Assembly: GCF_019977275.1 (NCBI RefSeq)
Contig: NZ_AP024650.1
Location: 806,001-870,000 of the forward strand
Reading direction: 5' to 3'
DNA: 64,000 nt
Source: Arthrobacter sp. StoSoilB19
GTDB taxonomy: Bacteria; Actinomycetota; Actinomycetes; Actinomycetales; Micrococcaceae
Each line of letters opens with the position of its first letter. Position 1 is the stretch's first letter. Positions 23,243 to 32,657 of the stretch are shown here, piece by piece. The position numbers and the translations under genes are program-made. The notes below the pieces were generated by a model. The model was not told the origin of the DNA. It ran no database searches and saw nothing but the letters and a program-made list of their open reading frames with translations.

Positions 23243-23292
23243 TCGCCCTGGGCGAAGCCGCTGCCCCTACCCGCCCGTCCGGCGTCTTTTCG

Positions 23293-25167
<1,875 letters not shown>

Positions 25168-25199
25168 GCCCTCCTGCCGGGACCTCTCCCGCCAACCGC

Positions 25200-25237
25200 A
25201 AAGTGCGGCCCCCTCGTTTGCGAGGGGGCCGCACTTT
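25200..25237 (+). terminator. Intrinsic terminator after groEL
   Basis: A perfect 17-bp stem (25200-25216 with 25221-25237) with a TTTG loop has a T-run at the end of the right arm. It can also serve the convergent sugar-binding protein gene. Confidence 0.9.
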
Positions 25238-25317
25238 TGTGCCGGAGGTTTTGTTCCCGGCCACGGATGCGGCCTGTGCCGGCTTGGCCGCCCGGACAAG
25301 GAGCTGTGGGAGGGGAG

Positions 25318-26628
25318 TTACTTCCGGGCCGAATCCAGCATCCCCTGGACTTCCTTCTTGAAGGCTTCCGCCGCGGCCTGCGGGGTCATCCGGTCGTACA
25401 GCACTTCATCCGTGTACCTCCTGATGACGTTCTGGACGCTCCCTGCACCCACGGGCGGGACAGGCGGTGCGTCCTTGATGTCCGGGGCTATGTCCTTCAG
25501 GAATCCAACCACGGTGGTGTCAGCCGGCTTAAGCTGCGGGGTGATGCCCGAAACGATGTCCGGATTGGTGGGGACGCCCCTGTCGGTCATCAGGATGGCA
25601 CCCGCCTCCGGACTGTTGGTGAGGTAGTTGATGAACTCCGCGGCCTGCTGGGAATGCTTCGAACGGGAGGATGCAGACCAGAACATGGTGGGCTTGTAGT
25701 ACATGCCATTGCCGGCCGAGGCGCCGTCGACGCTGGGGGCCCGCAGTATCTTTATGCTGCTGCCGGTGGTGGCTTCAAGGGAACCAAGCTGGTTGGTCCA
25801 CCACCAGGCCATGGCCACCCGGTTTGTTCCGAACAGGCTTTCCTCCAGTCCTGCCCCTGCATCCTCGGTTGCCACGGTGGCCGCCGGGCTGGCCTTGGAG
25901 TCGCGCTGTTCCTTGATCCGTTCCCAGAAGGACGCTGCAGTCGCGGCTTCAAAGTCGAGCTTGCCGTCCCCTGAGTACAGATTCTCGCCGTGCTGGCGCA
26001 GCCAGATGATCAGGTCGGCTTCGTTGCTGCCATAAGCGGCCCCGTAACTCTTCCCGTCACCTGCTGCGCTGATCTTCGCCGCCGTGTCCACGAAGTCTTT
26101 CCACGTCCAGGTCTTGTCGTCCGGCACGGGCACTCCCGCTGCCTGGAACACTTTCGTGTTGGCCATGATGACATAGGCGTTCCGGCCTGTGCTCAACCCG
26201 TACTGGGCGCCGCCGTACTGGCCCGACGCAAGCGCTTCCTTGTCCAGTTTTGAGGTATCGATGCCGTTTTGCCTGGACAGGTCCATCAGCGCCCCGCGGC
26301 CGCCGTATTCGGCGATGTATTTCTGGTCCATCTGGACGACGTCGGGCGCATCGTTGGCGGCGGTCTTCGTTGCCAGCTTGTCCCAGTAGCTGGACCATTC
26401 TCCCGGCTCCGCTTTGATCTTGATGTTCGGGTGCGATGCCTCAAAGGCCGCGATGACCTTGTTTGTCTGTGCGTTCAGGTATTCATTGCCCCACCAGGCG
26501 AACCGCAAGGTCACCTGGCCGTTGTCGCCTGAACCGCCGGGGGCCCCGCAGCCGGTGGCCAGGATGGAGAGTGCCAGCGCGGCCGCGCCCAGCTGGAAGC
26601 GGCGCCGGCTTACGACTGGAATCGTCAT
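25318..26628 (-). CDS. Family 1 sugar ABC substrate-binding lipoprotein (orphan)
   Basis: This 436-residue lipoprotein has an SRRRFQL twin-arginine-like motif followed by a lipobox (LATGC, Cys27), so Tat export with lipid anchoring is likely. The mature part is a family 1 solute-binding protein (VTLRFAWWGNEYLNAQTNKVIAAFEASHPNIKIK, DVVQMDQKYIAEY, then AAEFINYLTNSPEA), usual for oligosaccharide ABC importers. Permease and ATPase genes are absent on both sides. Two LacI-type operators upstream suggest sugar control by a LacI regulator. Confidence 0.9.
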   Translation of the reverse strand: MTIPVVSRRRFQLGAAALALSILATGCGAPGGSGDNGQVTLRFAWWGNEYLNAQTNKVIAAFEASHPNIKIKAEPGEWSSYWDKLATKTAANDAPDVVQMDQKYIAEYGGRGALMDLSRQNGIDTSKLDKEALASGQYGGAQYGLSTGRNAYVIMANTKVFQAAGVPVPDDKTWTWKDFVDTAAKISAAGDGKSYGAAYGSNEADLIIWLRQHGENLYSGDGKLDFEAATAASFWERIKEQRDSKASPAATVATEDAGAGLEESLFGTNRVAMAWWWTNQLGSLEATTGSSIKILRAPSVDGASAGNGMYYKPTMFWSASSRSKHSQQAAEFINYLTNSPEAGAILMTDRGVPTNPDIVSGITPQLKPADTTVVGFLKDIAPDIKDAPPVPPVGAGSVQNVIRRYTDEVLYDRMTPQAAAEAFKKEVQGMLDSARK

Positions 26629-26694
26629 TGATGTTCCTTCCGGATGGGCTCCTTGTGCGCCGGGGTCGCCGTGATGCGCTGACCGGCGAAGATC

Positions 26695-26708
26695 AGAAAC
26701 CGTTTTCT
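26695..26708. promoter_or_regulatory. LacI-type operator, copy 1
   Basis: The near-palindrome AGAAACCGTTTTCT with a central CG has the form of LacI-family operators. It lies 67 bp upstream of the sugar-binding lipoprotein start. Confidence 0.6.
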
Positions 26709-26760
26709 CGAGTGATGAAGTGATTGTGTCGCGCCCGGCATGCTCACGTCAAGAAGTTTC

Positions 26761-26775
26761 GGTAAGCGTTTTCCC
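26761..26775. promoter_or_regulatory. LacI-type operator, copy 2
   Basis: GGTAAGCGTTTTCCC again has a central CG with a TTTTC arm, 66 bp further upstream than copy 1. Two sites at this spacing could allow looping. Confidence 0.5.
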
Positions 26776-26920
26776 AACTCCTGTCGCTTCGGCCGTCAAA
26801 GTTGCGCTTACGACCATTCGCACAGCCCGCTGCCGGGGCACCGAAGGGGTGCGGCAGCCCGGCCAGGCTGGGATGCTGTGGCGTCGGTCCAATGTCGGTG
26901 GCTTCTGGCAGGATGGTTTG

Positions 26921-28042
26921 GTGACGATTACTGCAGCGGCTGATGGTTCGGCCTTGGGAAATCCCGGTCCGGCCGGCTGGGCCTGGTATGTGAATGACGA
27001 TTGCTGGCGGGCCGGGGGCTGGCCGCACGGGACCAACAACCAGGGTGAGCTGATGGCTGTCCTTGACCTCCTGCGCGCCACCGCCCACCTGCCCGGTGAG
27101 GACCTGCGCATCCTTTGCGACAGCCAGTACGTGATCAACTCAATTACCAAATGGATGCCGGGCTGGAAGCGCAAGGGCTGGCGCAAGGCAGACGGAAAAC
27201 CCGTCCTGAACGTGGAACTGTTGAAGGAACTCGACCGCGAGCTGGCCGGCCGGGTTTACACATTTGAGTGGGTCAAGGGCCACGCCGGCCATGAACTGAA
27301 CGAGGCTGCGGACGAACGGGCCAGGGCCGCGGCAACGGCGTACCAGCAGGGCGTGGCAGCCAGGTCCGGGCCCGGGTTCCCCGGCGGACACCACCCTGGC
27401 GCGCACCACGCAGCTGCACACCACGCAGCCGCACACCAACCTGCTGCGACCCCATCCGACTCCGGACATGCCGCCGACGGGCAGCCCTCCGGTATTGGCT
27501 TCCCGCCCGCCACCCTGGACATCCCGACCGCTGCTCCTGGCCGCCCGGTACCAGGGGCCGGCGGCGGCGCACCGGCCGCGGGCGCCGGCAGGCCGCGCGC
27601 CACCCCTGAACCGCTCCCGGCCTTCGATGAACTTGACCTGTTCAGCGAACTGGACAGCGACGCCCTTGACATGGTCGAGGCAACGCAACAGGCCGGCGCC
27701 ATCCCGCCTGAGGCGCTGGTGGAAGAGCTCGAACGTGAGCTGCTGGGCCCACTGGTGCGGGGGGATATCGGCCGGACAGCTGTCCTGCTGCACCCGGACT
27801 TCATGGAGATTGGCAGCTCGGGAAGGGTCTGGACCCGGGACGCCATGATGATGGCCCTCGAAGAGGATCCCGGTGAACGGACCGATATCGAAATCCTGGG
27901 CGCTGACCGCATCGGCACCAGCGCGGTCCTGCTGACCTACCGCAGTTTCGCCCGCTCAGGCACCACGCTGCGCAGCTCGCTGTGGGTCCTCGACGGCGGC
28001 CGGTGGCGGCTACGGTTCCATCAGGGAACGCCGGAAGCGTAG
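26921..28042 (+). CDS. rnhA: Ribonuclease HI fused to a DUF4440 (NTF2-like) domain
   Basis: The 373-residue protein begins with a complete RNase HI domain (about 1-142). The four catalytic acids are visible: D8 (AADGSALGNPGP), E43 (NQGELMAV), D67 (LCDSQYVINS) and D131 (NEAADERA), with the active-site His at 121 or 124. A long Pro/Ala/His linker (143-262, with HHAAA repeats) leads to a C-terminal DUF4440/SnoaL-like domain (about 263-371; LHPDFMEIGSSGRVWTRDAMM). The start is GTG at 26921, since the 67 upstream residues of the open frame are not RNase H-like. The N-terminal part should remove RNA from RNA-DNA hybrids; the extra domain's role is unknown. Confidence 0.9.
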   Translation: MTITAAADGSALGNPGPAGWAWYVNDDCWRAGGWPHGTNNQGELMAVLDLLRATAHLPGEDLRILCDSQYVINSITKWMPGWKRKGWRKADGKPVLNVELLKELDRELAGRVYTFEWVKGHAGHELNEAADERARAAATAYQQGVAARSGPGFPGGHHPGAHHAAAHHAAAHQPAATPSDSGHAADGQPSGIGFPPATLDIPTAAPGRPVPGAGGGAPAAGAGRPRATPEPLPAFDELDLFSELDSDALDMVEATQQAGAIPPEALVEELERELLGPLVRGDIGRTAVLLHPDFMEIGSSGRVWTRDAMMMALEEDPGERTDIEILGADRIGTSAVLLTYRSFARSGTTLRSSLWVLDGGRWRLRFHQGTPEA

Positions 28043-28067
28043 GCGAACCGTTCAGCTCACACGGGCG

Positions 28068-28355
28068 TCAGCTGAACCGCTGCGTGTTTCCCTGCTCCGC
28101 CTGGGCATACGTGGCCGCTGCAGAGGCCAGGGCCGCGTTGATGGACGCCAGCGACGCCTCCACCCGGCCCTGGGTGATGGTCCATTCGGTGATGAGCGCC
28201 TGGAAGTTGGTGGCCGCTGCACCGCGCCATGATCCCTGCAGTTCGTCGAGGCCACGCTTCATTGCGTGCACGTCCGCGCTGATCCGGTCCACGGTGGCCT
28301 GGACGTTCGCGGACTTCAGCTGCAGTAATTCGGTGTCGACGGAAATAATGCTCAT
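28068..28355 (-). CDS. WXG100 family small secreted protein (ESAT-6-like)
   Basis: This 95-residue helical-hairpin protein has the WXG motif at residues 43-45 (LQGSWRGAAATNF), and VEASLASINAALASAAATYAQAE forms the second helix. Such proteins leave the cell as dimers through type VII (ESX) secretion. The ATG at 28355 has an AAAGG site; the longer frame to 28562 would add an unrelated proline-rich extension. No ESX ATPase, EccC or partner WXG gene is in the window, so it must use a secretion system encoded elsewhere. Confidence 0.85.
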   Translation of the reverse strand: MSIISVDTELLQLKSANVQATVDRISADVHAMKRGLDELQGSWRGAAATNFQALITEWTITQGRVEASLASINAALASAAATYAQAEQGNTQRFS

Positions 28356-28461
28356 GGCTGTGCCTTTCGATACGGCGGGCGGAGCGCCCCCGCGCCCGGC
28401 GGATCCGGGCTGCTGGGACGAGCCTATGGAGCAGAACCGGGCGGCAGCCATGGCCGGAGGA

Positions 28462-29973
28462 CTATATGTGGATAACCGACCCGTCGCTGCCCTTGGCCCC
28501 TGCGGCACTGCGGGCGGTGGTTTCCTGCCCGTCCACGCCGCCAGTGCGGGCGGAATCCTCACGCCGCGGAAGGCTCACCACCAGCGTGGCGCCGCCGCCG
28601 TCGGTCTTTTCCACCCTTACCGAACCGCCGTGCGACCCCACGATGGCCGCCACGATGGCGAGCCCGAGGCCGCTGCCGCCCGTCTCCCTGGTCCGGGACG
28701 TGTCAGCCCGGTAAAAGCGTTCAAAGACCTTGGCTGCGTCCTCTTCCGAGATACCCGGCCCATGGTCCCGGACTTCGATGATGGAACGTTCTTCGCCGTC
28801 CGTCCCGCGGACCCCGACGGCGACTTCGATGGGGCTGCCCTCCGGGGTATAGCGCAGGGCATTGCCCACGAGGTTGCCCACCACCTGGCGCAGCTTGGCC
28901 TCATCCCCAAGGACCGGGGCCGGTGCCGCCGGACCGCCGTCGAGCCCGGTGAGCGTGATCAGCCGGGACCGGTCGCTGGCCTGGGTATCAACCACGGCGT
29001 CGTGCGCAATCAGTTGCAGGTCCACGGGCTTCTGCTGCAGCGGCCGCTGTTCGTCGAGGCGTGCCAGCAGGAGCAGGTCCTCAACCATCGAACCCATGCG
29101 CTTGGCTTCGCTTTCGATCCGACCCATGGCTGTGGCCACGTCTTCGTCCGTCGCCAGGGCGCCGTGGCGGTACAGCTCGGAGAACCCGCGGATGGTGACC
29201 AGGGGAGTGCGCAGTTCGTGGGACGCGTCGGCGGCGAAGCGGCGCATCCGTGCCTCTGAGGCGGTCCGTGCAGCGAACGCGGTCTCGATGTGCGCCAGCA
29301 TGGCGTTCAGCGAGCTGCTCAACCGGCCCAGCTCGGTGGCAGGGTTCTCCACCTCCACACGGCGGGAGAGGTCACCGGCGGCAATCGCTGCCGCAGTCTT
29401 CTCCACACGGGCCAGCGGCCGGAAGGACCTCGACACGGTCCAGCTGGCAATAAGCGAGGCCAGCAGCAGCGTCAACAGGCCCACCCCGGTGACCACCAGG
29501 GTGGCGTGCTTGAGGACATCGTCGACGCTCTCCAGGGGGAGGCCGATGACCACCACGGCGGTGGTCTGGCCGTTCTGGACGGTCACTGCCACCACCCGCC
29601 AGTTTTCCCCGTCCGTTCCACGGACCTGGAAGGGAACCAGCCCGCGTGCCTGCGCCTGCTCCACGGTGATGGCGCTGATGTCCGGGTGGTCGTCCGGATC
29701 GCCGCCGAAGGTGTACGGCTGCTCACCCGGGGCGAAGAGCATCAGCGAATAGTCGGTGGGAATGGAGCTGGGCGCCTGCAGCTGCGTGAACGAGCGCTGT
29801 TTCCGGGCAGAGTCGACGGCGGCATTCAGCTTGTCGTCCACCTGCCCCTGTAGATAGCTGTGCAGCAGCGTCAGTGTGACCGCTCCGGTCACCGTCAGGG
29901 CCACAATCAGCAGGGCCATGATCATGGCCACCAGCTGCGACCTGAGCGAGGCCGACTTCCACCGCTTCAGCAA
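28462..29973 (-). CDS. Sensor histidine kinase, HAMP/HisKA type
   Basis: This 503-residue membrane kinase has a helix at about 15-38, an extracellular sensing region of about 115 residues, a second helix at about 158-180, a HAMP linker, and a phospho-acceptor His252 in FAADASHELRTPL. The ATP-binding domain has N, G1 and G2 boxes (NLVGNALRYTPEG, VRDHGPGI, GGSGLGLAIV). The signal is not apparent. It follows its response regulator by 2 bases and is translated from the same mRNA. Confidence 0.93.
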   Translation of the reverse strand: MLKRWKSASLRSQLVAMIMALLIVALTVTGAVTLTLLHSYLQGQVDDKLNAAVDSARKQRSFTQLQAPSSIPTDYSLMLFAPGEQPYTFGGDPDDHPDISAITVEQAQARGLVPFQVRGTDGENWRVVAVTVQNGQTTAVVVIGLPLESVDDVLKHATLVVTGVGLLTLLLASLIASWTVSRSFRPLARVEKTAAAIAAGDLSRRVEVENPATELGRLSSSLNAMLAHIETAFAARTASEARMRRFAADASHELRTPLVTIRGFSELYRHGALATDEDVATAMGRIESEAKRMGSMVEDLLLLARLDEQRPLQQKPVDLQLIAHDAVVDTQASDRSRLITLTGLDGGPAAPAPVLGDEAKLRQVVGNLVGNALRYTPEGSPIEVAVGVRGTDGEERSIIEVRDHGPGISEEDAAKVFERFYRADTSRTRETGGSGLGLAIVAAIVGSHGGSVRVEKTDGGGATLVVSLPRREDSARTGGVDGQETTARSAAGAKGSDGSVIHI

Positions 29974-29975
29974 GG

Positions 29976-30686
29976 TCAGCGCTTTTCAGCCGTCCGGAGC
30001 ACGTAGCCCACGCCGCGCTTGGTCTGGATCAGGGCCGGCGCCTCCGGGTCGATGTCCACTTTCCGCCGAAGGTAGGAAATGTAGGACTCCACGATGGACG
30101 CGTCGCCGTTGAAGTTGTACTCCCACACATGGTCCAGGATCTGCGATTTGGACAGCACCCGGTTGGGATTGAGCATGAGGTAGCGCAGCAGCTTGAATTC
30201 CGTGGGGGAGAGCTCGATGACAGTGCCCCCGCGCCGCACCTCGTGGGCGTCGTCGTCGAGTTCGAGGTCGTCAACGCGGATCACCGCATCGTCGTCCAGC
30301 AGGGGCTGCGTCCGGCGCAGGACGGCGCGGATCCGGGCCACCACTTCGTCGAGGCTGAAGGGCTTGGTGACATAGTCGTCACCGCCCACGGTGAGGCCGG
30401 TGACCTTGTCCTCGGTGTCGTCCTTCGCGGTCAGGAAGAGGACCGGGAAGTGCTTCCCGGCGGCACGGAGCCGGCGGGTCACGGTGAAGCCGTCCATGTC
30501 AGGCAGCATGACGTCCAGCACGGCCAGGTCAGGGGCGTGCGTGTCGGCCGCGGCGAGGGCATCGCGCCCGTTGGCAGCGGAGACCACTTCAAAGCCGGCG
30601 AACCGCAATGACGTGGAGAGGAGCTCGCGGATGTTGGGTTCATCGTCGACGACGAGCAGCCTGGCTTCTGGACCGTTCTTGTTCAT
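29976..30686 (-). CDS. OmpR/PhoB family response regulator
   Basis: The 236-residue regulator has a receiver domain with acidic D14/D15 and phospho-acceptor D58 (LAVLDVMLPDMDGF), plus a winged-helix DNA-binding domain (SPTEFKLLRYLMLNPNRVLSKSQILDHVW). The ATG at 30686 was chosen because the frame opening at 30923 adds non-homologous sequence. It forms an operon with the histidine kinase downstream. The imperfect TCTGGGAGTT / AACTCCCAGA-like sequence just upstream (about 30700-30720) could be part of its promoter. Target genes are unknown. Confidence 0.93.
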   Translation of the reverse strand: MNKNGPEARLLVVDDEPNIRELLSTSLRFAGFEVVSAANGRDALAAADTHAPDLAVLDVMLPDMDGFTVTRRLRAAGKHFPVLFLTAKDDTEDKVTGLTVGGDDYVTKPFSLDEVVARIRAVLRRTQPLLDDDAVIRVDDLELDDDAHEVRRGGTVIELSPTEFKLLRYLMLNPNRVLSKSQILDHVWEYNFNGDASIVESYISYLRRKVDIDPEAPALIQTKRGVGYVLRTAEKR

Positions 30687-30759
30687 GTTCCCATCATGCT
30701 CCCAGTCTCTGGGAGTTGTCTGGATATTCGTTGTGAGCATGATGAAGGCCCGCTTGGGC

Positions 30760-31260
30760 TTACCAGTCCATTGTTCCCGGCTCGCCTTTGAAGGGACCCA
30801 CCACGCGGCTGGTGATCCAGCCACCATAGAAGCGGCCCGGCTGCGCCTGCACCCGTTCCCCGTCAACTTCGCAGAAATCCATCCTCCCGGCGTAGACGGC
30901 CACCCGCCCGGCGAGCGCCTCAAACCCGGACGCCGGCTCGGGGTAGGACCAGGCAGCGCCGTCCGCCTCCTTACCCCCGCCGCGCACCGTCAGGTAATTG
31001 GCCGCGCCCTTGAACTCGCAGAAGCTGCTGCCGGCAGCAGGCTCCAGCGCGCCGGAGACGAATGCTGACTGCCGGACGTAGTACACCGGTGGATGGCTGG
31101 TCTCAAGAACGCGCAGCGAGTCGGTGGTGTCAAGGATCACCTCGCCTCCAAGTACGATGCGTATGCGTTCCGTGCTGGGTTCGATCCGCGGCGGCCGGGG
31201 ATAGTCCCAGACCGACTCCTGCCCGGGCCCGGGCACGACGGGAATGATTCGTGGACTCAT
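30760..31260 (-). CDS. DUF427 domain protein
   Basis: This 166-residue cytoplasmic protein has the DUF427 domain: IRIVLGGEVILDTTDSLRVLETSHPPVYYVRQ, then FCEFKGAANYL, and a C-terminal region ending VVGPFKGEPGTMDW. DUF427 proteins are common in bacteria and of unknown role. It lies upstream of the two-component system on the same strand but is separated from it by about 70 bases that could hold a promoter. Confidence 0.85.
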   Translation of the reverse strand: MSPRIIPVVPGPGQESVWDYPRPPRIEPSTERIRIVLGGEVILDTTDSLRVLETSHPPVYYVRQSAFVSGALEPAAGSSFCEFKGAANYLTVRGGGKEADGAAWSYPEPASGFEALAGRVAVYAGRMDFCEVDGERVQAQPGRFYGGWITSRVVGPFKGEPGTMDW

Positions 31261-31505
31261 GCTTCCAGTGTGCGTCGCAGACCGCTGTTACGCACCAGGG
31301 AACCCAATTCACGGCAAGAACGTTCCGCGCCCCGCATCTTCCCCCGCCCTGCGGCCGGGAATACAGTGATGCTTGCCGGGCGGTCAAGCCCGGCACCAGC
31401 GTTCCAACGGATCACCGGCTGCCGCCTCGTCCCGTCCCTGGTGGTCCCGCGCCAACAACGGTAGTAACCCGATAGTTCCTGGCCCATCGAAGGGGATAGA
31501 CCATC

Positions 31506-31763
31506 ATGACTGACCTGAGTGCTTCTGAAAACGCAGCTGTAAACGAACGCAGCATCCGGGATTGGGCAGACCTTGCCGAGGAGATGTGGTCCTATCTCAC
31601 CGGCAAGGGTGCTGCGATCAACTACCAGTTCGTCGATATGACCATTGAAGTTCCACGCGACATCGGCCCGGACGCGCCGCGCGCCACATGGAAGCTCAAC
31701 GGCGGCCTGCGCGTCACCACCAGCGACAGGGATGCCGCCGGGTCGGACGCGAACCGCGGCTGA
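31506..31763 (+). CDS. Hypothetical 85-residue protein, partner of FHA gene
   Basis: I do not recognise this protein. It has an N-terminal helix (ERSIRDWADLAEEMWSYLTGKG) and a beta-rich C-terminal part (INYQFVDMTIEVP..., ATWKLNGGLRVTTSD), with no signal peptide or membrane segment. An AAGGGGA site lies 14 bases before the ATG. It ends 5 bases before the FHA gene, so the two are probably cotranslated and may act together. Confidence 0.65.
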   Translation: MTDLSASENAAVNERSIRDWADLAEEMWSYLTGKGAAINYQFVDMTIEVPRDIGPDAPRATWKLNGGLRVTTSDRDAAGSDANRG

Positions 31764-31768
31764 CGGAC

Positions 31769-32638
31769 ATGCCCCAGTACCGTCTGGACGTTGATCTGGA
31801 CTTCTCCTACACGGACGAGTCCGGTGCCGTCACCTCGGGCAGCGCCAGGGCCGCCGGCACCGAGGTAACAGTGTCCCTGGAAGGCCTGGCGCCGTTGACC
31901 GGCGGCGGGCTGCCCTCCCTGGAGGAGATCAAACCGCTGGCGGAGCTGCTGGCCCGCAAGGGGGTGAGCATCACCGTGGCCGGCCCCGGCGGAAACATCC
32001 TCAGCCTGGGCAACGTGGCCAGCCCTGCCTCCCAGCGGCTGGTCACGCGTTCCCCCCACATCAAGCTCGGCAAACTCGGCTCCCTGCTGCCGTTGGTCCG
32101 CCAGGGCAGGCGGAGGCCCAAAGGAATGCGGCTGCTGCCGCCGTCGACGCCCTTGCCGCTGGTGCCCACTGTCCAGCGGAAGATCACCCGCCGCATCACC
32201 ACCACCCACTACGCCAGGGGCGGTGGCCGGCCGCGGCTGATCTTTGTCCAGGACGCCGCCACCTGGACCGGGCAGATTCCGCGGGAGGTGGCCCTCACGG
32301 CAGACGTTACAACGATAGGGAGCGGCGCAGGCGCGGACGTCCGGCTCGAGGGCCTGGCGGAGCTGCACGCCGAAATCAGGCACGACGGGCAGGATGAATA
32401 CGTCCTGGTACCGAACGGTCCCGTCAGCGGCAGCGTCTCCCGGACGGGACCATCCGTCCTGCGGACCGGGGCAAGGATCCAGATGGGGCAATGGTGCCTG
32501 GCCTTCTTCCGGGAGGAATTTGCGGACCACGGCCGTCCCTACGGCGGCCGCAGCGGCGGGGAACTGGCCTACGAACGCCCGCAGTTCGATCCCAGAACGG
32601 GCACCATGGAGCGCGACAGTTCCGAGGGCGTGACGTGA
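31769..32638 (+). CDS. FHA domain protein
   Basis: This 289-residue protein has a C-terminal FHA domain at about residues 170-255 (TTIGSGAGADVRLEGLAELHAEI, then DEYVLVPNGPVSGSV), which would bind phosphothreonine peptides. The N-terminal 100 residues are a separate unknown domain (MPQYRLDVDLDFSYTDESG); a basic segment follows (RQGRRRPKGMR, VQRKITRRITTTHY). I used the ATG at 31769, 5 bases behind the small upstream gene, since the longer frame to 31688 overlaps that gene. A Ser/Thr-kinase signalling role is inferred from the domain only. Confidence 0.8.
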   Translation: MPQYRLDVDLDFSYTDESGAVTSGSARAAGTEVTVSLEGLAPLTGGGLPSLEEIKPLAELLARKGVSITVAGPGGNILSLGNVASPASQRLVTRSPHIKLGKLGSLLPLVRQGRRRPKGMRLLPPSTPLPLVPTVQRKITRRITTTHYARGGGRPRLIFVQDAATWTGQIPREVALTADVTTIGSGAGADVRLEGLAELHAEIRHDGQDEYVLVPNGPVSGSVSRTGPSVLRTGARIQMGQWCLAFFREEFADHGRPYGGRSGGELAYERPQFDPRTGTMERDSSEGVT

Positions 32639-32657
32639 ACGGCGTGCACGCTGCGGG

